NCBI GenBank assembly: GCA_937958075.1
Contig: CALFFB010000204.1
Coordinates: 1-46,129 of the forward strand
Direction: 5' to 3'
From: an uncultured Geobacteraceae bacterium
GTDB lineage: Bacteria; Desulfobacterota; Desulfuromonadia; Desulfuromonadales; Geopsychrobacteraceae
DNA: 46,129 bases
Both the position numbers and the translations under genes were made by a program. Position 1 is the stretch's first letter. The number at the start of each line of letters is the position of its first letter. A model generated the notes under the pieces. The model was given only the letters and a program-made list of their open reading frames with translations. It was not told the DNA's origin and made no database searches. Below, one piece after another: positions 1 through 7,631 of this stretch.

Positions 1-90
1 CCGCCGCCTGCAAAAGACAGGGGCGGGTTTCCGAATTTAAAGCCGCGCTTGCCCACGCTCCCATACCCGGGGAGATAAAAGTGGATGTTT

Positions 91-265
91 CGACGGCAGG
101 TCTTCTGACTCGCGAATCCTCAGCGCTCATTTGTTGACGCTGACATTGCCGACAGCCTTCCCGGTGGCAGCCCACCAGTGGCATCCTTGTCCGCAATCTG
201 ATTCGCTTACAGCGGCGGGTCCGTGGAGGATTTTCACCTCTCTTCCCGTTGTCGTTGCCTGTTGA
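91..265 (-). promoter_or_regulatory. Cobalamin (B12) riboswitch
   Basis: On the minus strand this stretch carries the B12-box, AGTCAGAAGACCTGCC (95-110), and an upstream GCCACTGG element near 175-182, with the short helices expected of the AdoCbl riboswitch core. These elements normally bind adenosylcobalamin and lower expression of B12 transport or synthesis genes. The regulated gene must lie to the left of position 1. An open frame begins at an ATG at position 64 (minus) and stays open to the window edge, but it has no clear Shine-Dalgarno sequence, so I do not call it. A CTCCC/GGGAG hairpin surrounding that ATG could belong to the expression platform. Confidence 0.88.
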
Positions 266-320
266 ACTGGCGCTGACAAGCCTTGCGGCACCGGCGAAAC
301 GCTCAATAGTGTGTACGCCG

Positions 321-350
321 CTTATAGCGGGCGGCGGCAACAGGAGTCAA
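321..350 (-). promoter_or_regulatory. Sigma70-type promoter for the riboswitch transcript
   Basis: On the minus strand a TTGACT -35 (345-350) and a TATAAG -10 (321-326) are separated by 18 nt. Transcription would start near 314 and give a leader that contains the whole riboswitch. It diverges from the DUF1015 gene to the right. Confidence 0.6.
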
Positions 351-461
351 GGAGTTTTTCATCTGCCAGGCAGCAGGTTTTCCCGAGGGCGAAAACGTGG
401 TAAAGAGTAACCTCCCTGATTGTTCAACGTATTGTGTCATCAAATGAAAGGAAACCGACAG

Positions 462-1796
462 ATGATGTTTGAAGATATCGGCCTGCTGGCACCGAAGATT
501 CTGTTGCCGAAAAAAGGTATTGATCTGCAGCGCTGGGCGGTGATTGCCTGCGATCAGTATACCTCGGACCGGAGCTACTGGCAGCGGCTGGCGGCTCAGG
601 TGGGGGACGCTCCCTCGACGCTGAAGCTGACCCTGCCGGAGGTTTATCTGGAAGATGCGGATGTCGATGAGCGCATCAGCCGCATCAACGCCACCATGGA
701 GCAGTATCTGACCGAGGGGATTCTCGAAGAGCAGCCCCCCGGTTTTCTCCTGGTGGATCGGCGTACCTCGGCAGTGCCGTCGCGTAAAGGCCTGATCGTC
801 GCCCTCGATCTGGAACGTTACGATTACCGCCCCGGCACCCAAAGCCTGATCCGGGCCACGGAAGGAACCATCGTCGAACGTCTGCCGCCGCGCATCAAAG
901 TACGGGAAAGGGCGCCCATCGAGCTGCCGCATATCATGGTGCTCATTGATGATCCCCGGCAGACGGTGATCGAACCCCTGTTCAGGGAACAGCTGGAAAC
1001 CCTGTACGATGTCGATCTGTTGAATAATGGCGGTCACATCACCGGTTATCGTGTCGCCGCCCCAAAGTTGCAGCAGCAGGTCGCAAAGGCCCTGGAAAAG
1101 CTGAGTGATCCTGACGGCTTCCGGCAGCGCTACGAGGTGGATGCGCCGGTCATGCTCTACGCCATGGGGGACGGCAACCATTCCTTCGCCACGGCCAAAG
1201 CCATCTGGGAGCGGGTCAAGGACGAGGCGGGAGATATGCGCCAGGTGCTCGATCATCCGGCGCGTTTCGCTCTGGTTGAGCTGGTCAATGTCCATGATCC
1301 GGGACTGGAGTTTGAGGCCATCCACCGGGTTCTGTTCAACGTCGATGGCGAGCTGTTTGCTCAGGCCATGGGGGATTATTACCGGCAGCAGGGTATGGAA
1401 CTGACCCTGACGCCCTGCGGCGATGTCATCAGCAGTCTCGCCTGCGCCGCCGAGGTGGAACAAGGGCACGCTTTTGCCATGAACCTTGGCGGGCAGTTTT
1501 TCGCCTGCGCGGTCGCCGACCCGGAGTTGACCCTTGAGGTCGCGACCCTGCAGGCCTTCCTTGACGACTTTCTCAAACGCGCACCACAGGCGAAAATCGA
1601 CTATATCCACGGCGAACGTGAGGTGACGGAGCTGGGCAGTCAGCCGGGCTGCGTCGGCTTTTATCTGCCGTCCATCTCCAAGCATGACCTGTTTCGGACC
1701 ATCATTCGCGATGGTGCCCTGCCGCGTAAAACCTTCTCCATGGGCGAAGCGGATGAAAAGCGTTTCTATCTGGAATGCCGCCGGATTATCCGCTGA
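462..1796 (+). CDS. DUF1015 family protein
   Basis: A 444-residue soluble protein recognised as DUF1015 from its overall pattern: an N-terminal stretch ending in an AVIACDQYTSD-like segment, and a central MGDGNHSFATAK motif at about residues 235-246. That motif corresponds to the DGHHR-type signature of ParB/Srx-like folds. The biochemical role of the family is not established, so no activity is assigned. An upstream in-frame TTG (420) and ATG (444) exist, but AAAGGAAA at 447-454 is spaced 8 nt from the ATG at 462, which is preferred. The gene stands alone, between the riboswitch promoter and an RNA-like intergenic region. No signal peptide or membrane segment is visible. Confidence 0.85.
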   Translation: MMFEDIGLLAPKILLPKKGIDLQRWAVIACDQYTSDRSYWQRLAAQVGDAPSTLKLTLPEVYLEDADVDERISRINATMEQYLTEGILEEQPPGFLLVDRRTSAVPSRKGLIVALDLERYDYRPGTQSLIRATEGTIVERLPPRIKVRERAPIELPHIMVLIDDPRQTVIEPLFREQLETLYDVDLLNNGGHITGYRVAAPKLQQQVAKALEKLSDPDGFRQRYEVDAPVMLYAMGDGNHSFATAKAIWERVKDEAGDMRQVLDHPARFALVELVNVHDPGLEFEAIHRVLFNVDGELFAQAMGDYYRQQGMELTLTPCGDVISSLACAAEVEQGHAFAMNLGGQFFACAVADPELTLEVATLQAFLDDFLKRAPQAKIDYIHGEREVTELGSQPGCVGFYLPSISKHDLFRTIIRDGALPRKTFSMGEADEKRFYLECRRIIR

Positions 1797-1807
1797 GCAG
1801 CGGCGTG

Positions 1808-1838
1808 CCGCCAGTCGACCCGATGGGCCGACTGGCGG
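1808..1838 (+). terminator. Stable hairpin after the DUF1015 gene
   Basis: A perfect 10-bp stem pairs 1808-1817 with 1829-1838 around an 11-nt loop, 12 nt after the stop codon. There is no T-run after it, so it is either a weak or factor-assisted terminator or a 3'-end stabilising hairpin. Confidence 0.35.
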
Positions 1839-1853
1839 TCCACTGCCGGTGAT

Positions 1854-1882
1854 TTGACCCTGCCGGGCCAGCGTGCTATATA
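1854..1882 (+). promoter_or_regulatory. Sigma70-type promoter of the structured RNA
   Basis: TTGACC (1854-1859) and TATATA (1877-1882) are separated by exactly 17 nt, a near-consensus housekeeping promoter. It lies about 345 bp before the next start codon, and a highly structured noncoding stretch begins a few bases downstream. Expected transcription start is about 1889. Confidence 0.65.
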
Positions 1883-1888
1883 CAGACA

Positions 1889-2056
1889 CCAAAGCAGCAT
1901 TTCCAAAAGGTTGCGCCTGCCGGTTCCCCGGCAACAGACCCGCAACGAGGTGGACCGATCCTGCCCCCGGCCGGTTCGGGTCGAACCCTCTCTTCTCAAA
2001 GGACAGCACCGGGTTGCAATGTTCCGTTGCAACATCGGGTGCGGGCGGTCCTGATC
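1889..2056 (+). ncRNA. ssrS: Structured small RNA, candidate 6S RNA
   Basis: This noncoding stretch can fold into the long irregular hairpin typical of 6S RNA, the regulator that mimics an open promoter and binds sigma70 RNA polymerase. A lower stem pairs 1914-1920 with 2041-2047. An upper stem pairs 1942-1946 and 1949-1952 with 2013-2017 and 2007-2010, around a 2x2 mismatch. The apex is a 6-bp stem, 1973-1978 with 1982-1987. Between the stems lies a large central bubble. Its 3' strand can form an alternative 7-bp hairpin (2013-2019 with 2027-2033) that competes with the upper stem, as in 6S rearrangement. The length of about 170 nt and the strong promoter fit. The family name is inferred from architecture only; ends are approximate. 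Confidence 0.5.
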
Positions 2057-2226
2057 ATCGCAATATCATCAAAATGAGCGGCGCCTGTGGATTGTGTGCT
2101 CTTGTTTGACGAGTCCCTTCCTTTAGGTTCTGTCCACTGTTTTTCGCTATCCCTTGCGCAGGGCCGTTCATCAAGAGTCGCCCCAGTAACAGCCTGTATT
2201 CACGACTTTTACCGGAGGATTGTGCT

Positions 2227-2988
2227 ATGAAACCTATGTGGCTTGTTGTTCTGTTTGCCCTGCTTGTTGTCCCCACCGCTGCCCTTGCTGATGACCTGCA
2301 GCAGATTCAGGAGCGCGGTACCATCAGTTTTGCCATGAGCGGCCAGTATCCCCCCTTTAATTTTGTTAACGAGAGTAACCAGCTCAGTGGTTTCGATGTG
2401 GAGATCTGCGGTGCCCTGGCCAAACTCCTCGGGGTTGAGCCCCGGCCCCTGTCCACCGCCTGGGATGGCATCATCGCCGGGCTGCTGACCAATCGCTTCG
2501 ACCTGATCTGCGGCAGCATGGCGATTACCGATGAGCGTTTGAAATCCATCGATTTTACGGATGCCTACTATCGCTCGGGAGCGCAACTGTTTGTCAAGGA
2601 GGGCTCGGACATGAAGGATGCGGCGGACCTGGAGGGCCAAAAGATCGGCGTGACCCTGGGCACCACTTACGAGGAATGGGTGCGCGAGAACCTGCCGCAG
2701 GCCGACGTGCGCACCTACAAGGGGGTTCCTGATATGCTGCTTGAGGTCATGAGCGGCCGCATCGACGGCTTCATCACCGACCGCATCGTCGGGGCCATGG
2801 CCATTGATGAGAAGAACGCGCCGATTCAGATGGCCGGTTCGTTGCTCTACGAGGAGCGCATGGGGATCGCCCTGCGCCAGGATAATCCGCAGCTGAAAAA
2901 GGCCCTCAACGAGGCGCTGGCCACTCTCAAGGAGGACGGCACCTATGAGGCTATCAGCATGAAATGGCTGAAGATCGACGCGCGGTAA
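2227..2988 (+). CDS. Amino acid ABC transporter substrate-binding protein
   Basis: A 253-residue periplasmic binding protein of the SBP_bac_3 family, which captures polar amino acids. A signal peptide spans about residues 1-21, with a hydrophobic core and an ALA-type cleavage site before DD. The mature protein begins with the usual segment around GTISFAMSGQYPPFNF, followed by GFDVEICGALAK and by AWDGIIAGLLTNRFDLI. GGAGG-like GGAGG at 2214-2218 lies 8 nt before the ATG. It heads a three-gene transporter operon with the permease and ATPase that follow. The substrate cannot be fixed from sequence; glutamine, arginine, histidine or cystine are the usual options for this family. Confidence 0.9.
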   Translation: MKPMWLVVLFALLVVPTAALADDLQQIQERGTISFAMSGQYPPFNFVNESNQLSGFDVEICGALAKLLGVEPRPLSTAWDGIIAGLLTNRFDLICGSMAITDERLKSIDFTDAYYRSGAQLFVKEGSDMKDAADLEGQKIGVTLGTTYEEWVRENLPQADVRTYKGVPDMLLEVMSGRIDGFITDRIVGAMAIDEKNAPIQMAGSLLYEERMGIALRQDNPQLKKALNEALATLKEDGTYEAISMKWLKIDAR

Positions 2989-3047
2989 CCGGCTGCAGGC
3001 CTCGTGTTCAGACGTGCAGCTTGCCATGAAAGACAAGGACTTCTGCT

Positions 3048-3704
3048 ATGCTCGACTGGTCGGTGATCTTTCATTATTCGCCCTTTTTTCTCAAAGCGGC
3101 GGTTCTGACCCTGCAGATCTCGGTGATCTCACTGATCGTCGGGCTGGTGTTCGGTCTGGTCGCGGCCCTGTGTGTGCTGGCGAAGAACCCCCTGCTGCAG
3201 TGGCCGGCGCGGTTTTACGTCTGGCTGATCCGGTCGACGCCTTTGCTCGTTCAGCTGTTCATCATCTATTTCGGCTTTCCCCAGTTCGGCCTCGACTTAA
3301 GTCCCTTCTGGTCGGGGGTGCTGGCTCTGGCCCTGAACACCGGTGCCTACAACGCTGAAACCATCCGTGGTGGTATCCAGTCGGTCCCTGCCGGGCAGGT
3401 CGAAGCGGCCCGTTCCCTGGGGATGAGTGCCGCTCTGACCATGCGCCGCATCGTGCTGCCCCAGGCCCTGCGCCTGATCATTCCGCCCCTGGGCAATAAC
3501 TTTGTCATTCTCATCAAGGATACCTCCCTGGTCTCGACCATCACCCTGGTGGAGCTGACCCTGACCGCCCAGCGTCTGATCGGTTCGACCTACAAGCCCT
3601 TTGAAATGTACCTGATGGCGGCCTTCTTCTACGCCCTGTTGACCACCGGCGCGACCCTGTTGCTGAAGAAGCTGGAATCCCGTGCTGCCTGGAGCCACGC
3701 GTGA
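3048..3704 (+). CDS. Polar amino acid ABC transporter permease
   Basis: A 218-residue inner-membrane permease of the HisM/GlnP type, with about five hydrophobic segments and normal length for the family. The cytoplasmic coupling (EAA) loop is visible from about residue 119 as EAARSLGMSAALTMRRIVLPQA, which docks on the ATPase. The family usually works as a dimer of identical or paired permeases; only one permease gene is present, which suggests a homodimer. Its end overlaps the next gene by 4 nt (GTGA), indicating translational coupling. Confidence 0.92.
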   Translation: MLDWSVIFHYSPFFLKAAVLTLQISVISLIVGLVFGLVAALCVLAKNPLLQWPARFYVWLIRSTPLLVQLFIIYFGFPQFGLDLSPFWSGVLALALNTGAYNAETIRGGIQSVPAGQVEAARSLGMSAALTMRRIVLPQALRLIIPPLGNNFVILIKDTSLVSTITLVELTLTAQRLIGSTYKPFEMYLMAAFFYALLTTGATLLLKKLESRAAWSHA

Positions 3705-4474
3705 AAACGACAGAGGAAAAAACGCACCCGATGATCGATATCCGGGGCTTAAGGAAGTGTTTCGGTGCATTGGAGGTGCTCAAGGGCATTGACCTGCAGG
3801 TGGCCGAAAGTGAGGTCCTGGTCCTCATCGGCCCGAGCGGTTCGGGCAAGAGTACCCTGCTGCGCTGTCTGAATCATCTGGAGACCCCCACCTCCGGTGA
3901 AATATCTATCAATGGCGAGCGGGTCAACCGGACCGATCTGTCGGCGCGGGCCTTCCAGCGGCATCTGAACCGGGTGCGCACCCATATGGGGATGGTGTTT
4001 CAGCACTTCAACCTGTTTCCGCACAAAACCGTGCTGGAGAATATCACCGAGGCGCCCGTACAGGTACTGAGGCAGACCAGAGAAGACGCCCGCCGGACAG
4101 CCCTGGAACTGTTGGAGCGGGTTGGGCTGCTCGATAAATGCGATGAATATCCGGCTCGCTTGTCCGGCGGCCAGAAGCAGCGCGTCGCTATCGCCAGGGC
4201 CCTGGCCATGCAGCCGTCGGTCATGCTCTTCGATGAGGTGACCAGCGCCCTTGATCCGGAACTGGTGGGCGATGTGCTGCGGGTCATGGAGGATCTGGCG
4301 CGCGACGGCATGACCATGATCGTCGTCACCCATGAAATGGGCTTCGCCCAGAGGGTCGCCGACCGGGTGGTGTTCATGGCCGATGGCGATATCTGTGAGC
4401 AGGGAACGCCGGAACGGATTTTCAACGATCCGCAGCAGGAGCGTACGCAGAAGTTTCTCGGCGATGTTTTGTAG
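3701..4474 (+). CDS. Polar amino acid ABC transporter ATP-binding protein
   Basis: A 257-residue ABC ATPase of the GlnQ/HisP class that energises import by the two preceding gene products. Visible motifs are Walker A GPSGSGKST (44-52), the ABC signature LSGGQKQR (from about 154), Walker B ending in D178-E179, and the H-loop in VVTHEMGF. The GTG start at 3701 overlaps the permease stop and has GGAG 7 nt upstream. An ATG at 3731 (MIDIRGL) is a reasonable alternative start. A strong terminator follows, so the operon ends here. Confidence 0.92.
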   Translation: MKTTEEKTHPMIDIRGLRKCFGALEVLKGIDLQVAESEVLVLIGPSGSGKSTLLRCLNHLETPTSGEISINGERVNRTDLSARAFQRHLNRVRTHMGMVFQHFNLFPHKTVLENITEAPVQVLRQTREDARRTALELLERVGLLDKCDEYPARLSGGQKQRVAIARALAMQPSVMLFDEVTSALDPELVGDVLRVMEDLARDGMTMIVVTHEMGFAQRVADRVVFMADGDICEQGTPERIFNDPQQERTQKFLGDVL

Positions 4475-4495
4475 GCCGGATAGGAGCGCAGATGG

Positions 4496-4537
4496 AAAAA
4501 GCCCCCGCGATCGAGTTGATCACAGGGGCTTTTTTTT
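4496..4537. terminator. Bidirectional rho-independent terminator
   Basis: AAAAAGCCCC (4496-4505) pairs with GGGGCTTTTT (4525-4534), followed by T residues to 4537 on the plus strand; a T5 tract is also available on the minus strand. It sits between the convergent ABC-transporter operon (plus) and upp-uraA operon (minus) and can serve both. Confidence 0.85.
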
Positions 4538-4561
4538 ACGCGTATAATGCTTGCGCCGGGC

Positions 4562-5881
4562 TCAGTGGTGGCGACCCTGCGGCAAGATCAGATTGAGAAC
4601 AATGCCGACAATCCCCGCCAGGCCGATACCGCCGAGCTTGACGATGGCCAGGTCGAAGGTCATGCCGCCGATGCCGAAGACCAGGATGACAGCGACAATG
4701 GCAAGGTTGCGGGGCAGCATCAGGTCCTCTCCGGCGCGTACCAGGGTATTGATGCCGATGACGGCGATGGCGCCGAACAACAGCACCATGATGCCGCCCA
4801 TGACCGGCACCGGAATGGTGTTGAGCAGTCCTCCCAGCTTGCCGACAAAGGCAAGAAGAATGGCGGCGATGGCGGCCCAGGTCATGATCGCCGGATTAAA
4901 GGCCTTGGTCAGGGCGACGGCTCCGGAAACCTCGGAATAGGTGGTGTTGGGCGGCCCGCCGAAGAGGGCGGCGACGCTGGTGGCAATGCCGTCACCCAGC
5001 AGGGTGTTCTGAATGCCGGGGTCCTTGACATAGTCCTTGCCGGTAATGCCGCCGATGGCCAGCACGTCACCGAAGTGCTCGATGGCCGGCGCCAGGGCGA
5101 TGGGGACGATGAAGATGATGGCTTCGAGGTTCCAGACGGGCATGGTGAAATCGGGGATGGCCAGCCAGGGAGCATCGACAACTGCCTGCATGGAGATCAG
5201 GGCCGGGGCTGTCCAGTTGGGCAGATCGCCGGGATCAAAGGCCGCCTGCAGGGAGGCCGTCAGGCCGCTGGCGTCGAGGACCAGGGAGGCGGCATAGCCG
5301 GCAATAATTCCGCAGAGAATCGGAATCAGCCGGAACATACCGCGCCCCAGCAGGGAGACGAGAACCGTGACCGCCAGAGCAATGCCGGCAATAACAAAGG
5401 CGGTGGTTTCCGGCACCAGCCAGGCGGAGCCATCGCCGGTGCGACCCGAGGCCATGTGGATGGCGACAGGTGCCAGGATCAGGCCGATGACCATGATTAC
5501 CGGGCCGGTGACGATGGGGGGAAGAACCCGGTGGAGGATGCCGCTGCCGAAGATGCGGACAATGATGCTCAGCAGCACATAGAGCACCCCGGCCGCCAGC
5601 AGTCCGCACATGGTGCCGGCGATTCCCCACTGGCCGACGCCATAGATGATGGGGGCGATGAAGGCAAAGCTCGATGCCAGAAAGACCGGGACCTTGCCCC
5701 GGGTGATGATCTGAAAGATGAGGGTGCCGACACCGGCGGTGAACAGGGCGACATTGGCGTTCAGGCCGGTGAGCAGGGGCACCAGCACCAGGGCGCCGAA
5801 GGCGACGAACAGCATCTGGGCGCCGAGGAGTCCATCGCGCAGCCGGAAATGGTAGTCGGTAGATAGGGGGCTCGGTTTCAT
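4562..5881 (-). CDS. uraA: Uracil permease (NCS2 family)
   Basis: A 439-residue polytopic membrane protein of the nucleobase:cation symporter-2 family, with roughly 12-14 hydrophobic segments. The N-terminal LLGAQMLFVAFGALVLVPLL region and the later AIEHFGDVLAIGGITGKDY segment, with the conserved Glu-His, are typical of uracil transporters rather than of xanthine or urate ones. It imports uracil with protons. It lies 21 nt downstream of upp on the same strand, so uptake and salvage are coexpressed. A bidirectional terminator lies immediately after it. Confidence 0.9.
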   Translation of the reverse strand: MKPSPLSTDYHFRLRDGLLGAQMLFVAFGALVLVPLLTGLNANVALFTAGVGTLIFQIITRGKVPVFLASSFAFIAPIIYGVGQWGIAGTMCGLLAAGVLYVLLSIIVRIFGSGILHRVLPPIVTGPVIMVIGLILAPVAIHMASGRTGDGSAWLVPETTAFVIAGIALAVTVLVSLLGRGMFRLIPILCGIIAGYAASLVLDASGLTASLQAAFDPGDLPNWTAPALISMQAVVDAPWLAIPDFTMPVWNLEAIIFIVPIALAPAIEHFGDVLAIGGITGKDYVKDPGIQNTLLGDGIATSVAALFGGPPNTTYSEVSGAVALTKAFNPAIMTWAAIAAILLAFVGKLGGLLNTIPVPVMGGIMVLLFGAIAVIGINTLVRAGEDLMLPRNLAIVAVILVFGIGGMTFDLAIVKLGGIGLAGIVGIVLNLILPQGRHH

Positions 5882-5902
5882 GGGGCAGTCCTTTTTGAGA
5901 GG

Positions 5903-6529
5903 TTATTTGGTACCGAAGATTTTGTCGCCGGCGTCACCCAGGCCGGGGAGAATATAGCCCTGTTCGTTCAGGCGCTCATCGATGGAGGCGACGTAGATAT
6001 CGACATCGGGATGGGTCTGCCTGATACGTTCGATGCCTTCGGGAACAGCTACCAGGAACAGGCCGCGGATGCTGGTGCAGCCCGCTTTTTTGAGCATGTC
6101 GACGCAGGCCACCAAAGAGCCGCCGGTGGCCAGCATGGGATCAAGGATGAGAGCGGTGCGGTCCTGCATGGAGCTGGTCAGCTTCTCGAAATAGGTGACC
6201 GGCTGCAGGGTCTGTTCGTCCCGGTAGAGTCCGACAACACTCACTTTGGCGCTGGGGATCAGGTCGAGAACCCCATCCATCATGCCGAGGCCGGCGCGGA
6301 GGATGGGCACCACGGTGATTTTCTTCCCCTTGATGCGCTGCACCTCAACCGGACCGCACCAGCCGGTAATGATCTCCTTTTCCACTTCCAGGTCCTTGGT
6401 CGCTTCGTAGGTCAGCAGGCGTGCCACCTCCGAAGCCAGTTCGCGAAACTCCTTGGTGCTGATATCATGCCGGCGCATCAGCCCCAGTTTGTGTTTGATC
6501 AGAGGGTGGTCGGCCTCGAAAATCGCCAT
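5903..6529 (-). CDS. upp: Uracil phosphoribosyltransferase
   Basis: A 208-residue cytosolic enzyme that converts uracil and PRPP to UMP and diphosphate in pyrimidine salvage. The PRPP-binding motif DPMLATGGS is at residues 130-138, and the C-terminal PGLGDAGDKIFGTK, which forms the uracil-binding end, is intact. The length matches the family (about 208). AGGAG precedes the ATG. It is the first gene of the upp-uraA operon, driven by a near-consensus promoter about 110 bp upstream. Confidence 0.96.
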   Translation of the reverse strand: MAIFEADHPLIKHKLGLMRRHDISTKEFRELASEVARLLTYEATKDLEVEKEIITGWCGPVEVQRIKGKKITVVPILRAGLGMMDGVLDLIPSAKVSVVGLYRDEQTLQPVTYFEKLTSSMQDRTALILDPMLATGGSLVACVDMLKKAGCTSIRGLFLVAVPEGIERIRQTHPDVDIYVASIDERLNEQGYILPGLGDAGDKIFGTK

Positions 6530-6639
6530 GGGGAACTCCTGTCAAGGTGCTGGAAAAAGCGGGCGCGCCCGTTGGTCTGCGGACGTGGGCGCCGGCGGCA
6601 ATATGCATAATAAGATTCTTCTTTTTGGCAACATTGTGG

Positions 6640-6668
6640 GTTATAGTGTTCGGCTGACAAGGCGTCAA
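6640..6668 (-). promoter_or_regulatory. Sigma70-type promoter of upp-uraA
   Basis: On the minus strand TTGACG (6663-6668) and TATAAC (6640-6645) are separated by 17 nt. The start site would be near 6633, leaving an untranslated leader of about 100 nt before upp. Confidence 0.7.
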
Positions 6669-6689
6669 GCCATTTTTGTCCGGAGTATC

Positions 6690-7625
6690 ATGGAACGGGT
6701 TTCAATAAAACATCATCTGGAATACAGCCTGCTGCGCCTTCTGGTGGCCCTGGTCAGGAACCTGCCCCGCCGCCCGGCCCTGGCTCTGGGGCGTTTTGCC
6801 GGGCGATGCGCGCCGTTTTTTTTACGACAGCGCCTGCAACTGGCCAGGGACAATATGCGCCTGGCCCTGCCGGAACTGTCCGCAGCCGAGGTTAACCAGC
6901 TGGCGCTCCGCAATTTTGAGCACATGGGCTTGACGGCCGTTGATGCCGTGCGCCTGGATCTGCTGGATCCGGCGCGCATGGATGCCCTGTTTGACCTGAC
7001 CGGCACAGAGCACCTGCGCGAAGCGATGGACCTGGGCCGCGGGGTGATTCTGCTCACCGCGCATCTTGGTTTCTGGGAGGCGGGCAGCTATGTCTTTCCG
7101 GCCCTGGGCGTCAGGCTCGACACCATCGCCAAACCGTTGAAAAATCCTCTGTCCGAGCAGTATTTCCAGGGTATCCGCAGGCATTACGGGGCCGAGGTCC
7201 TCAACAGCCGCAAGGGCGCCCGGCGGATTTTCAAGTCGCTGCAGGCAGGCCGTGCCGTCGGCGTGCTCCTCGATCAGCATATTTCGCCACCAGGCTCGGT
7301 GGCGGTGGATTTTTTCGGGCGCAAAGCCTTTACTACCACCGCCATCACCAGCATGGCCATGAAACACCGGATTCCCATCGTTCCCACCTTTTGCCTGCGC
7401 CGGCCTGACAACCGCTATCGGGCCTGGATTGAGCCGATGGTGCTCCTTGAAGGCGCTGGTGATGACGCGGTTGCGGCAAACACCCAGCAGCTGACCTCAA
7501 TAATAGAAGACGCTATTCGCCAGGACCCGGCCCAATGGTTCTGGGTGCATCGGCGCTGGCGTGACCGGAAGACCAAAAGGCGGCGTCGGAAACGGGCTGC
7601 GGTAGCAACGACAACGAAAGATTAG
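6690..7625 (+). CDS. Lysophospholipid/lipid A acyltransferase (LpxL/HtrB family)
   Basis: A 311-residue inner-membrane acyltransferase of the LpxL/LpxM family, which transfers acyl chains from acyl-ACP to lipid A precursors or a related acceptor. The catalytic HX4E motif is H125-LGFW-E130. An N-terminal hydrophobic, basic stretch would anchor it to the membrane, and the C-terminus ends in a strongly Lys/Arg-rich tail. The frame is open well upstream, but homologous sequence begins at the ATG at 6690, preceded by CCGGAG at 6680-6685. The exact acyl position and acceptor cannot be told from sequence. prfC follows after 6 nt. Confidence 0.85.
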   Translation: MERVSIKHHLEYSLLRLLVALVRNLPRRPALALGRFAGRCAPFFLRQRLQLARDNMRLALPELSAAEVNQLALRNFEHMGLTAVDAVRLDLLDPARMDALFDLTGTEHLREAMDLGRGVILLTAHLGFWEAGSYVFPALGVRLDTIAKPLKNPLSEQYFQGIRRHYGAEVLNSRKGARRIFKSLQAGRAVGVLLDQHISPPGSVAVDFFGRKAFTTTAITSMAMKHRIPIVPTFCLRRPDNRYRAWIEPMVLLEGAGDDAVAANTQQLTSIIEDAIRQDPAQWFWVHRRWRDRKTKRRRRKRAAVATTTKD

Positions 7626-7631
7626 GAGATT

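Noticed and set aside
303..2009. Minus-strand open frame of 568 codons opposite the DUF1015 gene
   Set aside because: Runs across a clear plus-strand gene, the RNA-like region and its promoter; no start signal or domain is visible.
4543..4548. Perfect TATAAT after the ABC operon terminator
   Set aside because: The nearest TTGATC is 21 nt away and overlaps the terminator stem, and the only sequence downstream on that strand is antisense to uraA.
4547..5866. Open frame of 439 codons on the plus strand opposite uraA
   Set aside because: Gly/Asp/Gln-rich antisense translation of a transmembrane gene, with no recognisable family; uraA on the minus strand explains the sequence.
6555..6572. CGGGCGCGCCCG followed by T residues in the upp leader (minus strand)
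   Set aside because: Considered as an attenuator for upp-uraA, but the stem is only about 4 bp with a CGCG loop, too weak to call without folding or expression data.
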